Notes: generated by a model not told the origin, from the sequence alone. DNA of 64,000 nucleotides from Dolomitihabitans soli (GCF_022213955.1 NZ_JAKNTW010000002.1:62001-126000); one strand, 5' to 3'. Positions 25,769-34,129 are shown, counted from the stretch's first letter. A program made the numbers and translations.

Positions 25769-28432
25769 ATGGACCACGTGAGGCAACGGGCAGGCAAAGA
25801 CATGACCACGGGGAAGACAGGCGACCCGGACGTCGAGGAGACCGAGGCGACCCATCCCGAGCCTCCGGAGGACACCGAGCCGGACAACGAGGACGACACG
25901 GCGGTCTTTCCCAAGATCGTGGTCATCGACGACGGGGCGGACGAGGTCGCCCCCGAGCACACCGGCGACGACACCCCTGCGGACTCCTCCGGCGCCCAGG
26001 CTCAGCACGACGACGCCCCGGAGCGGCACGACGACGCCCCGGCTCACGACGGCGCCCCGGCTCAGTACGACGACGCTCCGGAGCGGCACGACTCCTACGC
26101 TCCGGAGCGGCACGAGGGCTCCTTCGCTCCGGAGGCCGCACACGGGCCCGCGCCCGGTCCCGCTCGCAGGCCCGCGCCCGTTCCGCCTCCCGCCCCCGCC
26201 CCCGCCCTCAGCCCCGCGCCGGCCAGGGGGGCGGGCTCCGCCGTGCCCTCGCCGGGCTCCGCCGTACGCCGGGGGGAGCGGCTCGGGCGGGTGCGCGACC
26301 GGCTGGACGCGCTGTTGGTCACGGCGCCGCGCTGGGCGCCGCCGGTCCTCACGATCGAGGGCCTGATCATCTACGTGCTGGCGCTGAGGATGTCGCCGGG
26401 GCCGCTGCGCGGGGTCGAGCTGGACAAGATCGACGGGCTGGGTCTCATCTCGGTGCTGCCGGCGGCGGCCTTCGGCGCGATCCTGCTGCTGATCCTCGCC
26501 TTCTTCGTCACCGTGGCGCAGAACACCGACCGCAAGGGCCTGCTCCTCTTCCAGCTCGCCACGATCACCTTCGCGCTGCACGGCGCCGCCGCGCTGGTCG
26601 AGGACGAGCCGCGGTTCCACACGGCCTGGGTGCACGCCGGGTTCGTGGAGTACATCGCGCGGACCGGCGACACGCTGCCGGGGCTGGACGCGAGATTCTC
26701 CTGGCCGGGCTTCTTCGTGCTGTTCGCGTTCGTCACGCGGGCGGCGGGGATCACCGACCTCTCGGCGATCCTGCAGTGGACCCCGCTGCTCTCCAACCTG
26801 CTCTACCTGTTGCCGTTCGTGCTGTTGCTGCGCCTGGTCGTGGCGACCACGCGGGCCCGGTGGTTCGCGGCGCTGTTGTTCATCCTGGTCCAGTGGATCG
26901 GGCAGGACTACTTCTCCCCGCAGGGGTTCACCTTCGCGCTGTATCTGGCGTTCGTGGCGATCGTGCTGCGCTGGTTCGGCAAGGTCGATCCACGGACGAA
27001 ACCCCTGCCCGCCAAACGTGGCGTTCGCCGGCTGGTGGCGAAGCTCGACTCGCTCACTCCCGGCGAGTTGTCCATCGCCGTCCCCTCCCTCTCCGACCGC
27101 GTGATCATGCTGACTCTGCTGATCATCCTGTTCGCGGCGTCCACGGCGGCGCACCAGATCACGCCGTTCATGATGCTCGGCGCGCTGACCGGGCTCATCC
27201 TGCTCCGCCGTACCAGCCTGTCGATGGCGCTGCCGTTCTTCCTCGGCCTGACCGTGCTCGCCTGGATCAGCTACCAGGCCACGTCGTACTGGACCGGGAA
27301 CATCGACCACATCTTCGGCGGCATCGGCCGGATCTTCGCCACCTTCCAGGAGAACACCGGCGACCGGATCTCGGGCACCGACCCACAGCACGCACAGGTC
27401 CTGCGGGTACGGCTGGGCATCTGCGGCGTGATCCTCTCCCTGGCCGCCGTGGGCCTGGTGCGCCGCCTGCGCCGGGGAGTCGGCGACCGGGCCGCGCTCG
27501 TCCTGCTGTGCATCCCGGTCCTCGCCCTCGCGCTGCAGAGCTACGGCGGCGAGATCGGCCTGCGGATCTACATGTTCGCCCTGCCTGGCGCCTGCATCCT
27601 GGCCGCCTACGCCTTCTTCCCGAACCTTCCCGCCGGCGCGGACACGGGCGAGGAGACCGTGCCGGACCGGCGGCGCAACGTGCGTTTCGACCCGCGACTC
27701 ACCCGGCGGATCTCGCTCGTGCTCGCGGCCGTCTGCGCGCTGGCGCTCTCGATGGCCTTCCTGGTCGCGAGGTACGGCAACGAGAAGTTCGAACGGGTCA
27801 CGCCGGGCGAGGTCGCCGCCATGCACTACGTGTACGACCACGACAAGCCCCGCGCCCAGCTCCTCTATCTGGTGCCGACGCTCGGGGAGGAGATCACGCC
27901 CACCATCCCCTGGCGCGAGCGCGACATCGAGAACGTGGAGTACCGCGAGGTCCAGGTGCTGCCGAATCCGAAGGTGATCGCGCAGGTGACGCGCTCGATC
28001 AGGAACCTCGGTCCGCAGACCTACGTGATCGCCAGTCAGGCCCAGGCCCACTTCCTGGAGCTCAACCACGGCTTCCCGAAGGGCTGGGGCGACCGGTTCC
28101 GGGCCGCCCTGGACGCCTCCCCCCAGCTCAAACGCGTCTACTCCAACGAATCCGCCGCCGTCTACACGCTCAAGACGTTCCCCAAGGGCCCCCGAGCCAT
28201 GCAGCCCCCCGGCTACGAGCTCCCGCCCGACGCCACCACCGCCTGGACCCCGTTCGGCCTCGTCGGCCTCGCGGTGAGCTGGATCGCCCTCTTCGTCTAC
28301 GAGGTCCTCCGCCTTCGCGGCACCGGCCACGCCCGCCGGGGCCGCCGCCGCATGCTCGTCACCGGCGGCATCGCCTTCGTCATCGCGGTAGGCGTGATCA
28401 TCGAACGCTTCCTCGTGATCGGCTTCCTCTAG
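25769..28432 (+). CDS. Large multi-pass membrane protein of the polysaccharide block
   Basis: 887 residues from ATG 25769 (CCGGAAAG upstream; ATG 25802 also possible). Residues 1 to about 185 are disordered and acidic, with His/Asp/Ala/Pro repeats (DDAPERHDDAPAHDGAPAQ), then Pro/Ala repeats. From about 200 there are 10-12 membrane helices (for example LFQLATITFALHGAAALVE; IMLTLLIILFAAS) with a loop after the first pairs (HTAWVHAGFVEYIARTGDTLPGLDARFSWPGFFV). This is followed by a soluble segment and a last C-terminal helix. The layout suggests a GT-C-type transferase or polymerase. No named family recognised. Confidence 0.75.
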   Translation: MDHVRQRAGKDMTTGKTGDPDVEETEATHPEPPEDTEPDNEDDTAVFPKIVVIDDGADEVAPEHTGDDTPADSSGAQAQHDDAPERHDDAPAHDGAPAQYDDAPERHDSYAPERHEGSFAPEAAHGPAPGPARRPAPVPPPAPAPALSPAPARGAGSAVPSPGSAVRRGERLGRVRDRLDALLVTAPRWAPPVLTIEGLIIYVLALRMSPGPLRGVELDKIDGLGLISVLPAAAFGAILLLILAFFVTVAQNTDRKGLLLFQLATITFALHGAAALVEDEPRFHTAWVHAGFVEYIARTGDTLPGLDARFSWPGFFVLFAFVTRAAGITDLSAILQWTPLLSNLLYLLPFVLLLRLVVATTRARWFAALLFILVQWIGQDYFSPQGFTFALYLAFVAIVLRWFGKVDPRTKPLPAKRGVRRLVAKLDSLTPGELSIAVPSLSDRVIMLTLLIILFAASTAAHQITPFMMLGALTGLILLRRTSLSMALPFFLGLTVLAWISYQATSYWTGNIDHIFGGIGRIFATFQENTGDRISGTDPQHAQVLRVRLGICGVILSLAAVGLVRRLRRGVGDRAALVLLCIPVLALALQSYGGEIGLRIYMFALPGACILAAYAFFPNLPAGADTGEETVPDRRRNVRFDPRLTRRISLVLAAVCALALSMAFLVARYGNEKFERVTPGEVAAMHYVYDHDKPRAQLLYLVPTLGEEITPTIPWRERDIENVEYREVQVLPNPKVIAQVTRSIRNLGPQTYVIASQAQAHFLELNHGFPKGWGDRFRAALDASPQLKRVYSNESAAVYTLKTFPKGPRAMQPPGYELPPDATTAWTPFGLVGLAVSWIALFVYEVLRLRGTGHARRGRRRMLVTGGIAFVIAVGVIIERFLVIGFL
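26001..26113 (+). repeat. Coding repeat in the disordered N-terminus
   Basis: About four imperfect units related to CACGACGACGCCCCGGAGCG encode a His/Asp/Ala/Pro/Glu-rich tail (HDDAPERHDDAPAHD). It is in frame inside the large membrane protein and likely varies in copy number. Confidence 0.6.
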
Positions 28433-28438
28433 GCCGGC

Positions 28439-28468
28439 GACCGTGGGCGCCCGCCCTCGCGCACGGTC
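28439..28468 (+). terminator. Hairpin at the end of the polysaccharide block
   Basis: GACCGTG (28439-28445) pairs with CACGGTC (28462-28468) across a GC-rich loop, 7 bp past the stop of the large membrane protein. Confidence 0.55.
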
Positions 28469-28674
28469 GGCTGTCACTGCTCGACTTCGAGACCGACCTC
28501 GGCTGCCTTCCTGGCTGTAGGTTCTCGGCCGGCGTGGGCGAGCCACTGAGGTGGCGCGTTGGAAGGGGCGCGCGTCGCCTCCGCTCGCGCGCTGCCATCG
28601 TGCGACGGCATACCGCGGACATACCCCGGCTTGACAGGCTGATGTTCGCGAAATCGTCCCACGTAAGGAATGAC

Positions 28675-28992
28675 ATGAGGAAACTGCCGGCCGTCCTGGT
28701 GCTCTGTGCGAGTGTGCTGACCCTGAGCCTGAACGCCGCCCCCGCGCAGGCGGTGCCCCGCGACTGTGCTCATGGGGTCAAGAAAACTACCGCTGGTACC
28801 CACGTGGCTTGGGGAAAGTGCACGTCTGGGAAGGGTACCCAGAGGGTGGTGGTCGACTGCAGGACACAGGCTAACAAGCCTTCGAGCGAAGCCCGGTACT
28901 ACGGCCCCTTCGTGATTGTGGGCAAGGTGTCGGAGAAGGCATGCCCGGCGAACAGGCCGGTCGCCGTCTGGACGACTGTCTGGCCCAGGTGA
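28675..28992 (+). CDS. Small secreted protein of unknown function
   Basis: 105 residues from ATG 28675 (TAAGGA 6 nt upstream). The signal peptide MRKLPAVLVLCASVLTLSLN ends at APAQA. The mature part has four cysteines (RDCAH, GKCTSGKG, VDCRT, KACPANRP), which suggests two disulphides, and alternating beta-strand-like stretches. No family recognised. A perfect TTGACA at 28631 may be its -35 box. GC content is lower than in neighbours, so it may be a recent arrival. Confidence 0.7.
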   Translation: MRKLPAVLVLCASVLTLSLNAAPAQAVPRDCAHGVKKTTAGTHVAWGKCTSGKGTQRVVVDCRTQANKPSSEARYYGPFVIVGKVSEKACPANRPVAVWTTVWPR

Positions 28993-29071
28993 GCCGAGCC
29001 CCGCACGCAGATGCCCGAGCCGTCCACGCGAGTAGCGGTGGGCAGTGCCGTCCCTGATCTCACGGGCCGCT

Positions 29072-29761
29072 TCATGACGCGGGGGTCTGTGCCGCCGATC
29101 GGGTTTGCGGGGGTGGAAGCCGGAACAGCTGGTGCAGTTCGCGCAGGGCTCGCTGATCGCCGGAGGCCGAAGCGGCGCCGTCACTGATCGCTTCGGCGAG
29201 GGTCGACCGGCCGGCGGCGAGGTCGCGGAAGACCTCACCGCCGATCGTGATCACCACGTCGGGGTGCTGGGCCGGGCCGTGCACCGTTTCGATCGTGCCG
29301 TCGTCGATGCGGGCGTGGAAGACCTCCTCCTCGACGCGGAACTCATACAGTGCGCGCAGGCCGGCGGCGGCCTCGGCGTCGAAGCACGCCCTTAGGCCGA
29401 GCACGGCCCAGCCGGGGTGGAAGGTCTCCTGTTCACGGGGTTCGTCCATTGCCCATTTCAGGCCCCACCGGGCCAAGGCCAGCACTGCGGGGCCGAGCTC
29501 CTCGCCGGCCTGGGTGAGGGCATAGGCGGGCGTGCGGGCCGGCGGAGGGAGGGTGACCTTGTGGACCAGCCCTTCGCGTTCCAGATGCTTCATCCGTGCG
29601 GCCAGCAGGCCGGTGCCCAGGCCGCGCAGGCTGTGTTGCAGGTCGCCGAAGCGCTTGGGGCCGGTCAGCAACTCGCGGATCAGTAGCAGGGTCCAGCGTT
29701 CCCCGACAAGGTCGAGGGTGCGCGCGGTCGCGCAGTACTGGTTGTAGGTTCGCTGTTCCAC
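29072..29761 (-). CDS. HxlR-type regulator with C-terminal SCP2-like domain
   Basis: 229 residues from GTG 29761. Residues about 1-95 are a MarR/HxlR winged helix: YNQYCATARTLDLVGERWTLLLIRELLTGPKRFGDLQHSLRGLGTGLLAARMKHLEREGLV, with the sensor Cys near position 10. The rest (ACFDAEAAAGLRALYEFRVEEEVFHARIDDG; HPDVVITIGGEVFRDLAAG) resembles a sterol-carrier-protein-2 type ligand domain. It is the last of three minus-strand genes (LLM oxidoreductase, hydrolase, regulator), 9 bp after the hydrolase. It probably senses a hydrophobic or electrophilic compound and controls the operon through the palindrome at 31469. Confidence 0.88.
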   Translation of the reverse strand: MEQRTYNQYCATARTLDLVGERWTLLLIRELLTGPKRFGDLQHSLRGLGTGLLAARMKHLEREGLVHKVTLPPPARTPAYALTQAGEELGPAVLALARWGLKWAMDEPREQETFHPGWAVLGLRACFDAEAAAGLRALYEFRVEEEVFHARIDDGTIETVHGPAQHPDVVITIGGEVFRDLAAGRSTLAEAISDGAASASGDQRALRELHQLFRLPPPQTRSAAQTPAS

Positions 29762-29770
29762 TTCAGCATT

Positions 29771-30481
29771 CTAATCCTGACGCTTCTCGTTATTGAACTG
29801 GAACGTGTGGGCCTCCAAGAGGACGCGGGCCAGAGCCTGCGGGTGGGTGAGCATCACGTCGTGTGGGCCGTCCAGGACGATGGTCCGGTACCCGATCGTC
29901 GCGGCGAACTGATCGAAGGCATAGGTCTGCGGCCGGCAGTAGACGCCGGTGCCCGGTATCCGATCGACGGCTCCGCTCAGCCGGGTCTTCTCGGTGAAGG
30001 TGCGCAGTGGCTGAGGTCGCATACGCGCGGAGAGCCAGCGGGCATCGCCGGGATCGGTGACGCCGAACATCGCCGGAGCTGGGGCGGGGATCTGGTTGTC
30101 CACGCTGGTGCCGGCGGCGGCCTGGATCGCGTGGACGAAGGGCTCAGGCGCCAGGCCGAACATGCTGGCGCCGTCGTCGCCGGCCCAGCCGTCCACCAGG
30201 ATGACGTGGTCCACCAGCCCGGGTCGCAGATCGGCCGCCTGCCGGACGACCAGGCCCGCATAACTGTGCCCGACCAGCACCAGGTCGTCCGTCAGGGTGT
30301 CGTCAGCCGCGGCGTCCAGGGCGGTGAGGACCTCTTCGACGTGCGCGTGCAGGCCGATGTCGCCTTCCAGGGTGAGGGCGGGGGTGATGGTGCGCACCCC
30401 CGCTCGGTGAAGGAACGGGGTGAGGCGGTCCCAGGCCCAGGGGCCGTGCCAGGCGCCGTGTACGAGGACGAAGGTGGTCAT
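29771..30481 (-). CDS. Alpha/beta hydrolase
   Basis: 236 residues from ATG 30481, overlapping the stop of the LLM gene by 4 bp (ATGA). MTTFVLVHGAWHGPWAWDRLTPFLHRAG places the oxyanion hole (HGAW), LVLVGHSYAGLV the nucleophile elbow (G-H-S-Y-A-G), and LDGPHDVMLTHPQ the catalytic His region. It resembles salicylate-esterase/EstC-like small esterases. Probably hydrolyses an ester or lactone formed by the flavoprotein encoded upstream. Confidence 0.9.
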   Translation of the reverse strand: MTTFVLVHGAWHGPWAWDRLTPFLHRAGVRTITPALTLEGDIGLHAHVEEVLTALDAAADDTLTDDLVLVGHSYAGLVVRQAADLRPGLVDHVILVDGWAGDDGASMFGLAPEPFVHAIQAAAGTSVDNQIPAPAPAMFGVTDPGDARWLSARMRPQPLRTFTEKTRLSGAVDRIPGTGVYCRPQTYAFDQFAATIGYRTIVLDGPHDVMLTHPQALARVLLEAHTFQFNNEKRQD

Positions 30482-31422
30482 GGACGTCCTTTCGTGCGGA
30501 TCAGGGGCATCACACGGCCGGCGAACTCTTCCATGGCCGCGTGCTGGTCGTCGGCGGCCAGGCGGATCACCAGGTGGCGTGCTCCGGCGCCGGTGTAGGC
30601 GTTGAGCCAGTCGGCGGCCTCGCCGGGCGGACCGGCGAACATGGCCTGGATCGTCTCGACGGCTTCCAGCGGGGCGTTGTAGTAGCGCTCGATGCTGGTT
30701 CGCAGACGCCTGCGCGCGCGCTCGCGGTCCTCGTCCAGGCACAGCGTCGCGTACAGCGCAGGGGTGAGCGTGCGGGCCGCCGACTGCTGGATGACGGCCA
30801 GGTCGCGAGCATAGTTCTGTACGGCAGGCGGATAGGGCAGCCAGCCGTCGGCCAGGCGCGCCACCCGCCGCAGCGCCGGTTCGCCGCCTCCCGCCAGCCA
30901 GATCGGCGGGCCTGCCGGCCGAGTCGGGGCAGGAGCCAGTCTCACGTCGTGGAAGTCGAAGTGCCGGCCGGTGAAGGAGACCTCCTCTCCGGTCCACAGC
31001 CGCCGCATCGCCTCGATCGACTCCTCCAGGCGACTGATGCGGCGATGGAAGTCGACACCGACCGCGGCGAACTGGGCCTCGGTGTTGGCGTTGGGGAATC
31101 CGCCGCCCATACCGACGATCAGCCGCCCGTCGGCGAGCCGGTCCAAGGTGGCGAGCTGGTGCGCCAGCAGGATCGGATGGCGCAGCGCGGGCAGCAACAC
31201 CGCGGTGCCGAGCGTGATGCGTCGAGTGGCGATGGCCACGGCCGCCAGGAGAAGCATCGGGTCGGCGCGCGGCCTGGTCACGGGGCTGTCGCCGGCCCAG
31301 ACGGAGTCGAAACCCAGTGCCTCGGCGCGGCGTGCCTGGTCGATCAGCTGGTTCGGCTCGTGGTCGCCACGGACCGCCTGATCGCGTGTCGGCAACAGGT
31401 AACCGATTCTCGGTGAAGCCAT
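30478..31422 (-). CDS. LLM class flavin-dependent oxidoreductase
   Basis: 314 residues. The luciferase-like TIM-barrel pattern is clear: RIGYLLPTRDQ, EALGFDSVWAGDSPV, RITLGTAVLLPALRHPILLAHQLATLDRLADGRLIVGMGGGFPN, and AGPPIWLAGGGEPALRRVARLADGWLP. The enzyme uses FMNH2 or F420H2; the LGTAVLLPALRHP type is often F420-dependent in actinomycetes, but cofactor is not certain. Heads the three-gene operon and is divergent from the Ohr gene across a shared palindrome. Confidence 0.9.
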   Translation of the reverse strand: MASPRIGYLLPTRDQAVRGDHEPNQLIDQARRAEALGFDSVWAGDSPVTRPRADPMLLLAAVAIATRRITLGTAVLLPALRHPILLAHQLATLDRLADGRLIVGMGGGFPNANTEAQFAAVGVDFHRRISRLEESIEAMRRLWTGEEVSFTGRHFDFHDVRLAPAPTRPAGPPIWLAGGGEPALRRVARLADGWLPYPPAVQNYARDLAVIQQSAARTLTPALYATLCLDEDRERARRRLRTSIERYYNAPLEAVETIQAMFAGPPGEAADWLNAYTGAGARHLVIRLAADDQHAAMEEFAGRVMPLIRTKGRP

Positions 31423-31468
31423 GTGGTCGCCTCTCGGGGTCGTCAGGTCCCTGATCCTAGGCGTTGAC

Positions 31469-31504
31469 TTCCTGATTTTGAAGTCTAAGCTTCATTTTCA
31501 GGAA
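31469..31504. promoter_or_regulatory. Palindromic operator between LLM operon and ohr-like gene
   Basis: TTCCTGATTTTGAAG and CTTCATTTTCAGGAA form a nearly perfect 15-bp inverted repeat around a 6-bp centre. TTGACT (31464-31469) just before it could be the -35 of the ohr-like gene, so binding would block the promoter. A likely site for the HxlR regulator of the operon, acting on both directions. Confidence 0.7.
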
Positions 31505-31524
31505 TTTACGAGAAGGGACTCATC

Positions 31525-31959
31525 ATGACGAGCGCGCTTTACACCGCACAGGCCCACGTGACCGGCGGCCGAGCGGACGGCCACGGGCGTACCACGGACG
31601 GCAGGCTGGAGGTGGAACTTCGGCAGCCCAAGGAATTGGGCGGGGACGGTGAAGGAACCAACCCCGAGCAGTTGTTCGCCATCGGCTACGCCGCCTGCTT
31701 CGCCGCCTCACTGGCACTGGTGGGGCAACGCAGGCGACTGCGGGCGGATGACGTGGCGATCGACGCGAAGGTCATGCTCATCTCCGCCGGCACCGGCGGG
31801 TTCAAGCTGGGCGTCGAACTCGAGATCGAGCTGCCGTCGATCGCCGACGCCACCCAGGCCTCCGACCTGGTCCTGATGACACATCAGGTGTGCCCCTACT
31901 CCAACGCCACCCGCGGCAACATCGACGTGGCGCTGGTCGTCAACGGCACACGACTGTGA
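31525..31959 (+). CDS. Ohr/OsmC family organic hydroperoxide reductase
   Basis: 144 residues from ATG 31525 (GAGAAGGGA upstream). The two redox cysteines are in the family contexts FAIGYAACFAASL and MTHQVCPYSNATRGN; the first is the peroxidatic Cys. Length and layout (TNPEQLFAIGYAAC, then IDAKVMLISAGTGGFKLGVELEIELP) match Ohr rather than OsmC. It reduces organic hydroperoxides, using a dihydrolipoyl-type reductant, and acts in the cytoplasm as a dimer. Divergent from the LLM operon; followed by a bidirectional terminator. Confidence 0.92.
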   Translation: MTSALYTAQAHVTGGRADGHGRTTDGRLEVELRQPKELGGDGEGTNPEQLFAIGYAACFAASLALVGQRRRLRADDVAIDAKVMLISAGTGGFKLGVELEIELPSIADATQASDLVLMTHQVCPYSNATRGNIDVALVVNGTRL

Positions 31960-31965
31960 CACCCG

Positions 31966-32011
31966 CCGCGCGATGGGTGCGCCTTCACCAAGAAGTGCAC
32001 CCATCGCGCGG
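31966..32011. terminator. Bidirectional terminator
   Basis: A perfect 15-bp stem (CCGCGCGATGGGTGC at 31966-31980 against its complement at 31997-32011) with a 16-nt loop, between the convergent ohr-like gene and the Ddn-hemerythrin gene. Confidence 0.8.
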
Positions 32012-32040
32012 TGTGCGCGTTTTCACGCACCATGGCTGAC

Positions 32041-32871
32041 TCAGGTGGTCAGCGCGTTCAGGATCGGGACCAGTTCCCGCTCCTCGTAGTCCAGGTGCGC
32101 TTCCAGTTCCGCGGTGAGTCGTTCGACCTCGGCCATGAGCACGCCGGGATCGGTCGCCTCGCCGGACAACAGGGTCTGCAGCCCGGTCAGGAGCCGGTCG
32201 ACCGTCTTGTGCTCGTGGCGCAGCCGTTCGATGACCGGGGCGAGTTCAGGGTGCCGCGTCTCCACGTAAGGAAGGAAGCCGCCGTCCTCGATGGTGTGGT
32301 GGTGGTGCACCCCCTGGCACAGGGTCAGGCAGTTGACGCGTAGCTGCGCGCCCAGGCCCGGCCCCGACTCGGCGATCTCCTTGCGGATGAGGGCGAGTTC
32401 CCTGCGGAACGCGCCGTGGACCGCCACCAGTGCGTCGCCCAGCGGCCCGGCGGGCGGCCCGCTGTCCTCGGGGCTGAGGGCGACGATGGGAATGATCCGA
32501 TTAGTCCGGGCCTGGTAGTCGGCCCAGCCGGGGTCCGCCTCCACCGCGCGGGCGAAGAGACGGTCGCGTTCCGCGCCTTCCAGGACGGTCGCCCGCGCCG
32601 GGAAGGTGAAGACGCCGTTCTCCACGGTGACGCTCGGCTCGGCGACGATGTTGTGGTACCAGGCCGGATGGGCCGGCGCGCCGAAGGCGGAGGCGATGAT
32701 CAGCATCCGCTCGCCGTCCGGCAGGTAGCCGAGCGGAGTGGTACGGCGCGCGCCGGTCCTGGCCCCGGTGGTCGTCAGAAGGAGCAACCGGCCTCCTTCG
32801 AAGGGGCCGCCGACCCGGCCGGCGTTGGCGCGGAACTCATCGATGATCTGCTGGTTGAAGTCGTTGGGCAT
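32041..32871 (-). CDS. Ddn-family F420 nitroreductase fused to hemerythrin domain
   Basis: 276 residues. The N-terminal half (about 1-130) is a deazaflavin-dependent nitroreductase/quinone reductase: FNQQIIDEFRANAGRVGGPFEGGRLLLLTTTGARTGARRTTPLGYLPDGERMLIIASAFGAPAHPAWYHNIVAEPSVTVE. The second half (about 145-276) is a hemerythrin HHE cation-binding domain (CQGVHHHHTIEDGGFLPYVE; RLRHEHKTVDRLL; EAHLDYEERELVP), whose His and Glu residues bind a di-iron centre. A redox enzyme joined to an oxygen or NO-binding module is consistent with stress or quinone detoxification. Both domains look intact. Confidence 0.88.
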   Translation of the reverse strand: MPNDFNQQIIDEFRANAGRVGGPFEGGRLLLLTTTGARTGARRTTPLGYLPDGERMLIIASAFGAPAHPAWYHNIVAEPSVTVENGVFTFPARATVLEGAERDRLFARAVEADPGWADYQARTNRIIPIVALSPEDSGPPAGPLGDALVAVHGAFRRELALIRKEIAESGPGLGAQLRVNCLTLCQGVHHHHTIEDGGFLPYVETRHPELAPVIERLRHEHKTVDRLLTGLQTLLSGEATDPGVLMAEVERLTAELEAHLDYEERELVPILNALTT

Positions 32872-33241
32872 GCTTGTCCGCTCCAGGCGTGAGAAAGTCG
32901 CGTTGGTGGTGAATGACTGCGGTACGGATCACCGCACGCCGACCCGGCAGCGGGCATGGAGCCTCGATGGGCGCGCAGAAGCGGCCGACCGTCAGCCGGT
33001 CACCGATCTGTGCGGGGCTCGCATACGACGGCGGTGCTCGGCACCACCGGACGCAGGGGAGGGCGCGCGGGCGCTATGCGCTCAGGCGCGGCCTGTGAAG
33101 TGTGAGTTCACGACATCATCCCTCCGTGCCACTGCCGTCATCCAGGCCGACGACACGCGACATGCAGGCAATTACAAGCCCTCAGCGCCGACGTTGTCAA
33201 GGCGGTTCAGGCGGCAGGCCGGCCAGGCGGCGGGAGCGCTT
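32872..33241. other. Gene-free stretch left of the 71-bp repeat
   Basis: Within 32872-33404 (533 bp) no intact gene is seen. The left part shows only fortuitous frames; GTGTGAGTTCACG at 33101-33113, containing the palindrome GTGAGTTCAC, recurs at 35155-35167. The right part holds the direct repeat and a coding remnant described separately. Confidence 0.5.
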
Positions 33242-33312
33242 ACTCGCCGATGGCTGGTGGGCATCGAGCCTGCCGACGGCTCCCCTCAGACGGCGGACGG
33301 GTCAGGCGGCGG
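33242..33312. repeat. 71-bp direct repeat, left copy
   Basis: Identical to 35204-35274 at 68 of 71 positions (differences at repeat positions 12, 18 and 66). It contains a small hairpin (GAGCC-tgccgac-GGCTC). The two copies are about 1.96 kb apart and enclose the TetR gene, its operators, remnants and the beta/gamma-crystallin-like gene. Confidence 0.85.
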
Positions 33313-33408
33313 AAGCACCACCAGTGGGATCCGGCCGCGTGGGACAAGGCCGAAGTCAACGCCGAGCTGGGCAGGCTCGCGAAGCGGTGGGCCAAGCGCG
33401 ACGCCTAG
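33313..33408 (+). pseudogene. C-terminal remnant of a truncated gene
   Basis: Directly after the 71-bp repeat, a plus-strand frame with strong coding bias reads KHHQWDPAAWDKAEVNAEL and then GRLAKRWAKRDA before a TAG at 33406. Upstream, in the repeat, the frame loses any protein character. It looks like the last ~32 codons of a gene cut by the repeat junction. Family not recognised; the stop overlaps the TetR stop on the other strand. Confidence 0.5.
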
Positions 33409-34100
33409 CCGTCGATGATCCGATCGAGCCAGTCGCCCAGCAGTCGGCTCTCGGAAGGGCTGAGGACCTTCACGTCCGCGAGGGCAGCCCGCAGGGTGAT
33501 GGCGCCGGCCACGACGTCGTTCCCGGTACGCGTGAAGCCGGTCAGGGCGGGATCGGTGATCGCGTTGATGACCGCTTCGCGGACGATCCGGGCGGCGTCC
33601 ATGTCGCGTTCTGGCTCTGGGGTGGCGATCAAGGCCAGCGTGGTGCCACGACCAGCCGCATGGATCACGCGCGCCGCACGCTGCTCCGGGACGCGGAGGC
33701 GACCGGCCAGGGCCACACGATGCACCAGCCCGGCGAGGATCTCCGCGGCCTGCTTCGCCCCGTCGGGCTCGGCACCTGGTCGTGGACTCCCGTAGATCAG
33801 CGAATACAGAGCGGGCTCGGCGAGACCGAACCCGACATGCAGATCCCAACCACGCCGCAAGTCCTCCACGGGGTCGCCGCTGGGTGTCATGCCCCGCTTC
33901 TCGGCGAGGTATGACGTGAGCCCTCGACTGGCTACGGCATCCAGCAGGCCCTGCTTGTCACCGAACAGCCGGTACAGGATCGGCGCCTGCACGCCGGCGG
34001 CCTTACAGACCGCCCTGGTCGAGACGGCGTCTCTTCCTTCACTCGCCAGCAGGTCCGCCGCAACGTCGAGGATCGCTTCCCGCTTGTTCATGCTGCACAT
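33405..34100 (-). CDS. TetR family transcriptional regulator
   Basis: 231 residues from ATG 34100 (ATG 34091 also possible). N-terminal HTH: MNKREAILDVAADLLASEGRDAVSTRAVCKAAGVQAPILYRLFGDKQGLLDAV, a standard TetR_N. The C-terminal ligand domain (YLAEKRGMTPSGDPVEDLRRGWDLHVGFGLAEPALYSLIYG) matches the TetR group with DUF-type C-terminal domains that respond to small molecules. Two strong inverted repeats lie in the 100 bp upstream. The gene it would normally control, divergently, appears lost. Confidence 0.9.
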   Translation of the reverse strand: MCSMNKREAILDVAADLLASEGRDAVSTRAVCKAAGVQAPILYRLFGDKQGLLDAVASRGLTSYLAEKRGMTPSGDPVEDLRRGWDLHVGFGLAEPALYSLIYGSPRPGAEPDGAKQAAEILAGLVHRVALAGRLRVPEQRAARVIHAAGRGTTLALIATPEPERDMDAARIVREAVINAITDPALTGFTRTGNDVVAGAITLRAALADVKVLSPSESRLLGDWLDRIIDG

Positions 34101-34129
34101 GAATCGATGTTAACGGGCATTCGCCACAA

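Noticed and set aside
25709-28546. A 945-codon minus-strand frame over the large membrane protein
   Set aside because: Antisense shadow; low-complexity Arg/Gly/Glu/His composition, and the sense frame has membrane helices and operon context.
31523-31717. Minus-strand frame opposite the ohr-like gene
   Set aside because: Arg-rich shadow of a conserved redox protein.
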